From the NCBI GenBank assembly GCA_036835375.1, contig DAITMB010000033.1, positions 1-43,725 of the forward strand: 43,725 nt of DNA, read 5' to 3'. The notes beneath the pieces were generated by a model. That model did no database searches, was not told the origin of the DNA, and saw nothing but the letters and a program-made list of their open reading frames with translations. This document shows, piece after piece, positions 36,392 through 43,725 of the stretch. The translations under genes were made by a program, and so were the position numbers. The DNA is from JANQTF01 sp036835375 (GTDB lineage Bacteria > Bacteroidota > Bacteroidia > J057). The first letter of the stretch is position 1. Each line of letters begins with the position of its first letter.

Positions 36392-36532
36392 ATGGCTCAT
36401 AAAAAACCATTCCTTCCGACCAAAGTCTGTGTGGTATGTGAGAAGCCTTTTGCCTGGCGAAAGAAGTGGGAGAAAAATTGGGAAGAAGTAAAGTATTGTT
36501 CGGAGCGCTGTCGCAGAGGGGGAGGAAAATAG
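36392..36532 (+). CDS. DUF2256 small zinc-finger-like protein
   Basis: 46 residues, the normal length of DUF2256. The core LPTKVCVVCEKPFAWRKKWEKNW and VKYCSERCRR has four cysteines in CxxC and CxxxC pairs (Cys13, Cys16, Cys36, Cys40), fit to bind zinc. The function is unknown; family members are often found near cryptochrome/photolyase genes, but none is here. The frame is too short for common gene callers. It starts 107 bp after the caspase stop and ends 94 bp before a possible alkB start. Confidence 0.88.
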   Translation: MAHKKPFLPTKVCVVCEKPFAWRKKWEKNWEEVKYCSERCRRGGGK

Positions 36533-36645
36533 GGTTGACACACACTTGCGCTTTTTCCAGCGAACAATACTGAACCCCAGTGAAATCGCTAAGGTCAGCA
36601 GAAAGGAATTGAAAGGGTGGGGGAGATGTCGTATTTTACCTGCTC

Positions 36646-36745
36646 NNNNNNNNNNNNNNNNNNNNNNNNNNNNNNNNNNNNNNNNNNNNNNNNNNNNNNN
36701 NNNNNNNNNNNNNNNNNNNNNNNNNNNNNNNNNNNNNNNNNNNNN
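36646..36745. other. Assembly gap (100 N)
   Basis: Exactly 100 N of unknown true length at the 5' part of the hydroxylase gene. Confidence 0.98.
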
Positions 36746-37494
36746 TGGCGATGGGTCTCATGTGCGGCACCTACGGGATCAATGTAGGGCACGAACTGGG
36801 CCACCGTCGAAAGAAGTCGGAGCGAGCGTTGGCCAAAATTAGTCTGCTCAGCTCGCAATACATGCACTTTTTCATTGAGCACAACCGTGGCCATCATCAT
36901 CGGGTTTCCACCGAGGAAGATCCCGCTTCCGCCCGATATGGCGAGACCATTTTTGGGTTTTGGCTACGCTCCGTCACGCAAAGCTACCTCTCGGCTTGGT
37001 ACTTGGAGCGGGAGCGCCTGGAGAGAAGCGGAATTCCTTTTTGGACTTTTCACAACGAAATGTTGCGGTTTCACCTCATCCAAGTAGCGTTTTGCACAGC
37101 CCTTGGCCTGGGTTTCGGGTGGCAATCCCTCGCTTGGTATCTGCCCGCTGCCATTTCGGGATTTCTTCTCCTCGAAACCGTCAACTATATTGAGCACTAT
37201 GGCTTGAGCCGAAAAAAAGACGAACAGGGCGTGTACGAGAAAGTAAGGCCCCACCACTCCTGGAATTCGGATCATGTGCTGGGTCGCTTGCTGCTATTTG
37301 AGCTGTCCCGACATTCTGACCACCATTTCATCGCAGCTAGAAAATACCAGATACTTCGTCACCACGAGGAGAGCCCCCAAATGCCGACAGGATACCCCGG
37401 CATGATGGTCATGGCACTTATTCCACCGATTTGGTTTGCGGTGATGCACAAGCGAATTCGGGTATTGGACGCGCAACAGCCGGTGATTTCTTGA
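36746..37494 (+). CDS. alkB: AlkB-type alkane 1-monooxygenase/fatty-acid hydroxylase, N-terminus lost in gap
   Basis: About 248 residues are seen after the gap; AlkB has about 360-400, so roughly 110-150 are missing. The di-iron histidine boxes of membrane hydroxylases are all present: HELGHR, EHNRGHHHR and HSDHHF, together with NYIEHYGL, the signature that separates AlkB from ordinary desaturases. Membrane helices are visible in FHLIQVAFCTALGLGFG and AISGFLLLE. The enzyme would hydroxylate the terminal carbon of alkanes or related chains, with electrons from rubredoxin. A possible real start is the ATG at 36626 (GGGGGAG before it), whose frame enters the gap (MSYFTC). No rubredoxin or rubredoxin-reductase gene is adjacent. 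Confidence 0.88.
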
Positions 37495-37663
37495 GTACAT
37501 TTCTGCCGGAATTTTTTGCTTGTGTAAAGATGTCCAAATTTCATCCCAAATCCCTCAATCCCCAAGCACCGTGCATGGGTGATTGAACCATCTGCCGATT
37601 TCATTCAAAAAAAGCTAGCCATTGCCAAGGTTAACTGTATTTCACTTCAAGATTTACTTGTTC

Positions 37664-39925
37664 ATGATCAGGTCCGGGTGTTTCGTTCCTTGTTTCGTCC
37701 TAATGGCTGGGTTGTCTTTGAATTCGTGCCAGCAAGCTCCTGTGGCTGAGACAGCAATTTCCCTGGAATCTTATCGAATAGAGGGAGTTCGTCCGTCGGA
37801 AAAAAGGCTGACCCTTTCGGTGCTCGCGGCCGAGCCACTGATCAACACTCCCGTAGCGATGGACTTTGATCCAAAAGGGAGAATGTGGGTGGTGGAAATG
37901 CGCGGATACATGCGCAACCTGGAGGGCACAGGAGAGGAGATCCCCGACGGCCGGATCGTCATCTTAGAAGACCTTGATGGAAATGGGCGGATGGATCGGG
38001 CGAAAGTCTTTATGGACAGCCTGATCATGCCAAGGGCTTTGGCCATGGTCTATGGCGGCATTTTATATGCCGAGCCGCCTAATCTTTGGTTTGTCGAAAT
38101 CGGCGAAGACGACTCACCCGGCGCGCGCACCCTCGTGGACTCCGCCTACGCTGCCTGGGGCAATCCCGAGCACATGCCCAATGGGCTGATGCTTCATCTG
38201 GACAACTGGATTTATAATGCCAAGTCCAATGCCCGATACCGACGAGTTGGACAAAAGTGGGTCAAAGAGTTCACCGCCTTTCGCGGTCAATGGGGCATCA
38301 CCCGGGACGACGAGGGTCGCCTTTTTTATAACAATAACTCTTCTCTGCTCCTCGCAGACAGAGGGTTGCCGCAGGCAGCACTCCAGAATGTGTATTTACC
38401 GATATCGCGAAGCATCGACCAGCCTGCCGTGTCGAGCCAAAAAATCTTTCCGGTGCAGCCGACAGCGGTGAACCGAGGATACATCGAAGGAACGCTCGAC
38501 GAGCGCGGTTATGTGATTCACACCACCAGCGCTTGTGGTCCGGTGATCTATCGTGGAGGCGCATGGCCGGAAGAGTTTGCAGGAAATGCTTTTGTGTGTG
38601 TGCCCGAAGCCAACCTCATCAAGCGAATTCAGCTCAGCGACATCAATGGCGAGATTCGCGGCACAGCGATTGATTCAGCAGCCGAATTTTTAACTTCTAC
38701 TGATCAAGGCTTCCGCCCGGTAAATCTCTACAACGGTCCCGACGGCGGCCTGTATGTCGTGGATATGCACCGGGGCATCATTCAGCACAATGCTTATCTG
38801 ACGGCTTATTTGAAAGAAGAAATTCAGGCGCGTGGCCTCGACACGATTGATGGACAAGGCAGAATTCTTGCCGTTCGCTCGGAGAATACTGTCGCGGAGA
38901 TTCCAGATTGGAAACAATTGGAGGTGGAAGAATTGGTGTCTTTGCTTGACCACCCCAATGGCTGGATTCGTGATCATGCACAGCAGCACCTCATCGATCA
39001 ACACCTCCAGGAAGCCGTTCCGGCATTGGAGCGACAGATTCAACAAAACGCCACGGGGCTGGCCTCGCTTCACGCGCTTTGGACATTAGAAGGATTGGGG
39101 GCTTTGGGGAGCACACAGCTGCGGCAGGCCATGAAGCACCCTTCCGAAACGGTCGCTGCCCATGCTTGGTATCTCTGCGCGATGTTGCCGTCTGAGCGGC
39201 CCGATAACTTGCTGGCGCTGGCGCAGGAATCCTTGCAGCGGCGTTCTCCTCACTTGGATTCCTATGTCGCATTGGCATTGGCGAGCAGCTTTTCTCCAGA
39301 AGCTATCCAGCAGGAGCAAGCTATGCTACGAGCGTTGTTGGGTGTGATACGCGACAGATATCCCCATTCGGAATACATTGCAGAGCTGGCGTGGAGTGGT
39401 TTGGCAGGGCGGGAAGCCGAGTGGCTCGCTCAAGGACATGAGTCAGATTCGCTTTGGCGCAATCTTGGGCAGCAGGTGCTCGCTCGTCGCGCTTCCGGCA
39501 AGCCCAATATAGCCTTGGTTGCAGACCTCCGGGAGGAAGACGCTCGCACAGTGGGGCTGATGTTGTATCGTCAATACTGTGGCACGTGTCACGGGCTAGA
39601 TGGGATGGGGGTGGCTCAACTCGCTCCGCCATTGTATGACTCAGAGTACGTCTCCGGATCTCGCCATCGGCTTGCCACCATCTTGCTTCACGGCATGAAG
39701 GGTCCGCTCCATATTCAGGGAAAGCGGTATGAGTTTGCTGCGGTGATGCCCGGCATGAAGAACGAGGCAGCGCTGAGCGATCAGGACATCGCCATCATTA
39801 TGAACTATATTCGCAACACATTTGCCACCGCCTCCGACGATGTGGGTGCTGCGCTGGTCTCTGAGGTCAGAAAGCAGGCCCATCCTCAGCCGCTCACGGA
39901 GCCAGAATTACTCGCCATTGATTGA
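37664..39925 (+). CDS. Large lipoprotein with propeller-like domain, HEAT-like repeats and haem-c domain (PVC-type family)
   Basis: 753 residues from the ATG at 37664; the TTG at 37622 would put 14 residues before the lipoprotein signal. The lipobox is LSLNSC (Cys22). A beta-propeller-like region (about 50-400; FDPKGRMWVVEMRGYM, GRIVILEDLDGNGRMDRAKVF, NLYNGPDGGLYVVDMHRG) is followed by helical repeats (about 420-600). A cytochrome c domain holds CGTCH (C639, C642, H643) and the likely axial Met in VMPGM. This build is that of the PVC-type haem-binding CxxCH family, thought to be sugar or alcohol dehydrogenases or electron carriers. Its substrate is unknown. The stop is 21 bp from the stop of the convergent FloA gene. 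Confidence 0.85.
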   Translation: MIRSGCFVPCFVLMAGLSLNSCQQAPVAETAISLESYRIEGVRPSEKRLTLSVLAAEPLINTPVAMDFDPKGRMWVVEMRGYMRNLEGTGEEIPDGRIVILEDLDGNGRMDRAKVFMDSLIMPRALAMVYGGILYAEPPNLWFVEIGEDDSPGARTLVDSAYAAWGNPEHMPNGLMLHLDNWIYNAKSNARYRRVGQKWVKEFTAFRGQWGITRDDEGRLFYNNNSSLLLADRGLPQAALQNVYLPISRSIDQPAVSSQKIFPVQPTAVNRGYIEGTLDERGYVIHTTSACGPVIYRGGAWPEEFAGNAFVCVPEANLIKRIQLSDINGEIRGTAIDSAAEFLTSTDQGFRPVNLYNGPDGGLYVVDMHRGIIQHNAYLTAYLKEEIQARGLDTIDGQGRILAVRSENTVAEIPDWKQLEVEELVSLLDHPNGWIRDHAQQHLIDQHLQEAVPALERQIQQNATGLASLHALWTLEGLGALGSTQLRQAMKHPSETVAAHAWYLCAMLPSERPDNLLALAQESLQRRSPHLDSYVALALASSFSPEAIQQEQAMLRALLGVIRDRYPHSEYIAELAWSGLAGREAEWLAQGHESDSLWRNLGQQVLARRASGKPNIALVADLREEDARTVGLMLYRQYCGTCHGLDGMGVAQLAPPLYDSEYVSGSRHRLATILLHGMKGPLHIQGKRYEFAAVMPGMKNEAALSDQDIAIIMNYIRNTFATASDDVGAALVSEVRKQAHPQPLTEPELLAID

Positions 39926-39946
39926 GGAAAGGGATTGTTGGAGAAA

Positions 39947-40957
39947 TCAATCCTCGTCCATTGGGCGGGCGGTGGTACTGGTACCGTCATCAAGGTCAGA
40001 AAAAGAACGCCTCATCCGTGTATCGGCATCCATATTTTGCATCCGGTAATAGTCCATGATACCGAGATTGCCAAGGCGAAAGGCTTCTGCAATGGCCCTG
40101 GGCACTTCCGCTTCAGCAGATACCACCAAGGCCCTCATTTCTTGGACCTTGGCCCGATTGACCTGTTCGTCTGCGCGGGCATTGGAGGCTTTTTCTTCCG
40201 CTCTGGCGCGCGCAATCTCTGATTCTGCTCTGGCAGTCTTGATTCGGAGGGCTGCACCGATGTTTTCCCCCACATCAATGTCGGAAATGTCGATGGACAA
40301 AATTGTGTAGGCAATGCCATCGGGCAGATCTACTTTGAGCACATAATCCCTGATAGTGGCAGGATTGGCCATGATGTCAGAGTGGAACTCGGCCGAGCCG
40401 ATGGCTGCCACAATGCCTTCCCCTACCCGCGCCACGACCGTTTCCTCTCCTGCACCTCCGATGAGTTTGTCGATGTCGGCGATCACGGTCAGGGTGCTCT
40501 TCACATGGAGCTGAATCCCATCTTTAGAGACAGCTTCGATGCTGGGAATGTCGATCACCTTGGGGGTGACAGAGTCACGTACAGCTTGGAGCACATCTCT
40601 TTTGGCCAGGTCGATGGCTGCTGCTTTTTTAAAGTTCAGGTCGATGGTCGCGTTTTTGGCAGAAATCAAGGCATTGACCACCTTGGAGATGTCCCCCCCG
40701 GCCTGGAGGTGCGCTTCCAGGGCGTTGACATTCACGTCGGTAAGGTCAGCTTTTTTGGCTTTGATCATTTCATTGATGATGTCTGATTGCTTCACCCGCC
40801 GAAATTTCATGGCCATGAGCACGAAAATACTCACCCTTACGCCAGAGAGCTGGGCTGCGAGCCAGAGGCCCACAGGTACCGTGGCGACCACCAGAATGAT
40901 CATGAGTAAGATCAAAGCCGAGGAGACGGAGGCTAAAACGAGCGTAAATGATTCCAA
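39947..40957 (-). CDS. floA: Flotillin-like membrane scaffold protein FloA
   Basis: 336 residues. One N-terminal membrane helix (about 8-33), an SPFH/PHB-like domain (about 45-220; SDIINEMIKAKKADLTDVNVNALEAHLQAGGDISKVVNAL) and a long coiled coil (about 235-300; ARAESEIARARAEEKASNARAD) match FloA/YqfA throughout. It organises membrane domains. The start is a TTG codon at 40957; the next ATG lies inside the membrane helix. NfeD, the usual partner, is not adjacent. A small CGGAC/GTCCG hairpin lies in its leader (40998-41012). Confidence 0.9.
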   Translation of the reverse strand: MESFTLVLASVSSALILLMIILVVATVPVGLWLAAQLSGVRVSIFVLMAMKFRRVKQSDIINEMIKAKKADLTDVNVNALEAHLQAGGDISKVVNALISAKNATIDLNFKKAAAIDLAKRDVLQAVRDSVTPKVIDIPSIEAVSKDGIQLHVKSTLTVIADIDKLIGGAGEETVVARVGEGIVAAIGSAEFHSDIMANPATIRDYVLKVDLPDGIAYTILSIDISDIDVGENIGAALRIKTARAESEIARARAEEKASNARADEQVNRAKVQEMRALVVSAEAEVPRAIAEAFRLGNLGIMDYYRMQNMDADTRMRRSFSDLDDGTSTTARPMDED

Positions 40958-41269
40958 GGTGAGTAAATAAGGTGAAGGGAGATTTGGAATGAGAATTCGG
41001 ACAAAAAGTCCGAGAGAAAAAGAGGGAATGTATTTGAAACATCTGTCGCGCAGACTAATTCAAGCCTGAGAATCAACGGACAATTTCGCAAGCTCGCACT
41101 AGCCACCTTGGACACTCGACCCCATCGGAAGAGCGAAACGAGTGTCCCTCCAAAGAAGGGATCTTAGTGCTCATGTTCCCTATATGAGAGATCTTTTTGT
41201 GTTCCTAAATTACGGAAAGTTTGGTCGCAAAAAAGTCTTGATAAAAATCATGGGAAGGTAGAAACATGC
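40958..41269. other. Intergenic region with a 9-bp-stem hairpin
   Basis: 312 bp with no supported gene. It holds a perfect inverted repeat GGACACTCG/CGAGTGTCC (41110-41118 with 41139-41147; 20-base loop), and the FloA leader hairpin at 40998-41012. Confidence 0.55.
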
Positions 41270-42049
41270 TTATTTGCCTTTCCACTCCGGCGCCCGCTTT
41301 TGCACAAATGCCTCCATGCCTTCTAGTTGGTCTTCGGTAGAGAAGAGCAGGTAAAAATTTTTGCGCTCCAGTCGAAGTCCTTCGTCGAGGTGAGTGTTGA
41401 AGGCAGCGTTGACAGATTCTTTGGCGAGCTGAGAAGCGATGGGGGGCATCGCGGCGACTCGTTCGGCGAGCGCCAGGGCTTCTTCGAGATAAAGCTCTAC
41501 GGGCACCACTTGGTTGATGAGGCCATAGTCGTAGGCCTCTTTGGCCGAAATGAATCGGCCTGTGAGGACCATTTCCATGGCTCGGGCTTTGCCGACGGCG
41601 CGGGTGAGGCGCTGGGTTCCACCCGCACCGGGCATGACGCCGATTTTGATTTCGGGCTGCCCAAACTGGGCGGTCTCGGAGGCCACGATCATATCGCAGA
41701 GCATCGTGAGTTCACATCCGCCACCCAGCGCAAAGCCACTCACAGCGGCGATGAGTGGCTTTTTGACCTGCTTGATAGCTTCCCATTTGTGAAATTGGTC
41801 GATCTGAAGCATGGCGGTGCTGTTGCGGCCCGCCATTTCTTTGATGTCGGCTCCCGCTGCGAAAGCACGTTCGTCGCCGGTGATCACGATGCAGCGCACC
41901 TTGGGGTCCGCGTCGAGGGCCCGCAGAGCGACCACGAGTTCTTCCATCAAGCCGAGGCACAGTGCATTGAGTTCGCGCGGGCGAGAAAGGCGGACCAGGG
42001 CGACGAGAGGGCGAATTTCTGGGGAAACTTCGAGGTAGGTGTAGGACAT
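41270..42049 (-). CDS. Enoyl-CoA hydratase/isomerase (crotonase)
   Basis: 259 residues, standard for crotonases. The two catalytic glutamates are present in FALGGGCELTMLCDM and AQFGQPEIKIGVMPGAGGTQRLTRAVG, with the oxyanion-hole loop AAGADIKEM before them. The strong match to the mitochondrial enzyme pattern (PGAGGTQRLTRAVGKARAMEMVLTG) supports a true hydratase of beta-oxidation adding water to 2-enoyl-CoA. Other beta-oxidation genes are not in the window. A terminator precedes it, so it is not co-transcribed with marR. Confidence 0.95.
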   Translation of the reverse strand: MSYTYLEVSPEIRPLVALVRLSRPRELNALCLGLMEELVVALRALDADPKVRCIVITGDERAFAAGADIKEMAGRNSTAMLQIDQFHKWEAIKQVKKPLIAAVSGFALGGGCELTMLCDMIVASETAQFGQPEIKIGVMPGAGGTQRLTRAVGKARAMEMVLTGRFISAKEAYDYGLINQVVPVELYLEEALALAERVAAMPPIASQLAKESVNAAFNTHLDEGLRLERKNFYLLFSTEDQLEGMEAFVQKRAPEWKGK

Positions 42050-42091
42050 AAGCGGAGGGTCAGGAGGGTGAAGGGAATGGGCGAAAAATAC

Positions 42092-42131
42092 GAAAAGCGC
42101 CCTAATCTCCGAAAAAGAGAGGGCGCTTTTC
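42092..42131. terminator. Terminator between marR and the enoyl-CoA hydratase gene
   Basis: Perfect 12-bp inverted repeat GAAAAGCGCCCT/AGGGCGCTTTTC with a 16-base loop. On the minus strand a T-rich run follows, so it ends the marR transcript. Confidence 0.85.
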
Positions 42132-42152
42132 TACGGGGAAGCAGGACTGAGC

Positions 42153-42626
42153 CTACTTTCCCAGATCTTTAGACATTTGCTCCATCGAGTCGATAAGCAT
42201 TTGAAATTGATCAGGGCTGATCTTGGACAGCACGTTCTGGGATAGCTCTTTAGGAGGCTCGTCCAGATCGGTGAGCAAGTTTTTGCCTTTTGCAGTAGGA
42301 TGGATGTAGATGACCCTCCGATCCTCTTTGGAGTTCTTCCTTTTTACCAGCTTCAACTTCTCCAGTCCATCCACGGTGGAGGTAAGGGTTGAAAGCTTGA
42401 TTTGAAAGAACTCGCCCACTTCTTTCATCTTCTTCTGGTCCTCAATGTCCAGATGACGAATGATCTCTACGTCTTGCTCGCTGACGCCGTAGCGCTCTAG
42501 GATAGACAATCTCCTTTGGTTAAAGGAAGTCACCAAGGTTTGCAAGGCGGATTCCAGTTTAATTGCGTTCGTTTCCACAAACAATTTGCTTACAGTATTC
42601 ATTGGGTTGGCAAAATTTTCCTTCAT
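42153..42626 (-). CDS. MarR-family transcriptional regulator
   Basis: 157 residues from the ATG at 42626; an ATG at 42602 (MNTVSKLF) is nearly as good, and the frame further up to 42752 looks non-coding. The winged helix-turn-helix is clear: MKEVGEFFQIKLSTLTSTVDGLEKLKLVKRKNSKEDRRVIYIHPTAKGKNLL. MarR dimers usually bind small aromatic ligands or sense oxidation and repress nearby genes and their own. Its target here is unknown; the enoyl-CoA hydratase gene lies downstream beyond a terminator. Confidence 0.88.
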   Translation of the reverse strand: MKENFANPMNTVSKLFVETNAIKLESALQTLVTSFNQRRLSILERYGVSEQDVEIIRHLDIEDQKKMKEVGEFFQIKLSTLTSTVDGLEKLKLVKRKNSKEDRRVIYIHPTAKGKNLLTDLDEPPKELSQNVLSKISPDQFQMLIDSMEQMSKDLGK

Positions 42627-42663
42627 GGTTAATTTTGTCACGCGCCTAAAATATCCAATGTTT

Positions 42664-42677
42664 TTTGCTTTCGCAAA
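42664..42677. promoter_or_regulatory. Inverted repeat upstream of marR, possible operator
   Basis: TTTGC-TTTC-GCAAA, a 5-bp inverted repeat 38 bp before the marR start, in an AT-rich region where a promoter is expected. MarR proteins usually bind such palindromes near their own promoter. Confidence 0.25.
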
Positions 42678-43651
42678 GAATCGAGAAATATTTTTTTCGC
42701 AAGACGATCTTTTTCTTTTTTTCCTGCAACAAGGAAGGTCGTTGAAATCCAAGTTGCCAGTTCGAAAAAGGGAAGATCATCTCTGTAAATTCAATTTCTC
42801 CCTAATAAAGTGGATATTTTTTCGAGTTGACAATTCAAAATTATAAAATAAAAAATTCGATCCATACTCTTTTTTTTTCCAATTCTTAGCCAGATGAATT
42901 CTCTATTCTACACCACGATCGGAGCGGGCTAGTAGCTTTGGACGATTGGCCACAAGTACAATTACGGCGTCCATATCAAGGGAAGAAAATTTCTGATTGA
43001 AGCCGGTAAAAGAGGAGAGTACGCTTCATAAATAATTGATAATGAAGAGATTGGTGTTTGGTATTCACACGCAGCCTGGTGCAAAATTTCGACAAAGGTT
43101 CATCTGATCTGCTGGAGAACTTGAATTATCCAAGTGATAAAATAGCTAGAGAATATTATTGGCAGAGTCTGGCTTTTTAACCCGGATTGGATGCGTTCTG
43201 ACATTTTGGATATTGAATCAAAAAAAAATAGTTCACTTTCAGGGAGCAGTTCTATTTTTTGGGTGGAGTATCTTTTGAACGATAACTGCCCAGCCGCTGC
43301 TCTATCGAGGAATAATTTTCTTTTCTAATTATGTGAATATGTCGATCCTGTTTTTTTTCGGTTGTCACAAAAGAAGACTTTCCCAAAATCTTCTTTATGG
43401 AAGTGTATAGGCTCTCTCCCGCCTAATTCTGTAGAGAAATCTGCTCTTTATCCATCGTAAACACAGGCAGAGAGACCGACTACGATCCAGCAAGTCTTGC
43501 ATTTTATGGAAATATAGCTCCTATCACAGGGTGGCCCTCCGACTAGATGCTGGAGGGATGCCAGGTGGTATTCAGGGAGACAGATCAAAGCGAATGATGA
43601 AAGCAGGCGAGAGTTCTAGCCTGGGGAGGCCACGCAATGTATCCCCGAACC
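42678..43651. other. AT-rich, gene-poor region
   Basis: About 970 bp with no supported gene. A frame at 42894-43031 starts with ATG, meets two stop codons in a row after 12 codons, then stays open and gives a protein-like tail (TIGHKYNYGVHIKGRKFLIE). It may be a decayed small gene. A CCCTCC/GGAGGG hairpin occurs near 43533-43555. Confidence 0.4.
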
Positions 43652-43725
43652 CTATTGGGCGCGTTCAGCTAAGCGCTCCGACCACATGGGATATACCTTT
43701 AAAAAGGCTTCCAGCCCTTTGGAGA
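43652..43725 (-). CDS. Possible C-terminal end of a gene running off the window
   Basis: The last 74 bases on the minus strand encode 23 residues (KGLEAFLKVYPMWSERLAER, then AQ) and a stop at 43652-43654. The composition is protein-like (amphipathic helix) and unlike the noncoding region beside it. Too short to name. Confidence 0.3.
   Translation of the reverse strand, partial: SKGLEAFLKVYPMWSERLAERAQ

Noticed and set aside
41327..42172. Plus-strand frame of 281 codons over the enoyl-CoA hydratase gene
   Set aside because: Antisense shadow; the crotonase on the other strand is certain.

Overview
The window reads as a piece of a draft genome from a free-living member of the Bacteroidota; Saprospiria is a plausible class but is not proven. 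The supporting signs are a subtilase with a Por/type IX secretion C-terminal domain, an S46 dipeptidyl-peptidase, DUF4412 and DUF4856 proteins, a Bacteroidota-style tail-fibre/S74 protein, an rpsO-pnp pair, near absence of Shine-Dalgarno sequences, and promoters of the Bacteroidota type (TTG, about 19-20 bases, TAnnTTTG). Genes lie on both strands in short units, many ended by strong hairpin terminators. Two runs of exactly 100 N (31150-31249 and 36646-36745) are nominal scaffold gaps, and each cuts a gene.

Layout. 1-5.6 kb: secreted subtilase, then on the minus strand a MoxR ATPase and a sigma-54 response regulator. 5.9-8.8 kb: a DNA-repair pair, ligase-associated exonuclease plus ATP-dependent DNA ligase. 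9.3-11.4 kb: secreted protein with an S74 auto-processing chaperone domain. 11.6-14.3 kb: rpsO-pnp with a clear promoter and terminator. 14.4-16.4 kb: UDP-sugar-type epimerase/decarboxylase and a DsbA-family protein. 16.4-19.4 kb: DUF3108 protein, two small membrane proteins and a cytosolic leucine-rich-repeat protein. 19.6-24.9 kb (minus strand): S46 peptidase of DPP7 type, SDR oxidoreductase, a cutA-GNAT pair overlapping by ATGA, and a lipoprotein. 25.4-29.4 kb: DUF4412 protein, dihydrofolate reductase, polysaccharide deacetylase, DUF4856 lipoprotein. 29.6-32.1 kb: ethanolamine-type permease followed by a glutamine-synthetase-family enzyme, plausibly an amine-uptake and gamma-glutamylation unit. 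32.3-36.3 kb: a two-TM membrane protein with a periplasmic Ig-like part and a cytoplasmic coiled-coil loop, 46 bp upstream of a 720-residue caspase-like protease. 36.4-37.5 kb: DUF2256 mini-protein and a gap-truncated AlkB-type hydroxylase. 37.6-41 kb: large haem-c lipoprotein and FloA flotillin. 41.3-42.6 kb: enoyl-CoA hydratase and a MarR regulator. The last kilobase is almost free of genes.

The most interesting unit is the membrane protein plus caspase-like protease pair. Neither accessory part is a family I recognise, and the predicted topology places a basic, helical loop of the membrane protein in the same compartment as the protease. That it is a proteolytic signalling or cell-death module is an inference. 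No integrase, insertion sequence, CRISPR array, tRNA or rRNA gene was seen.
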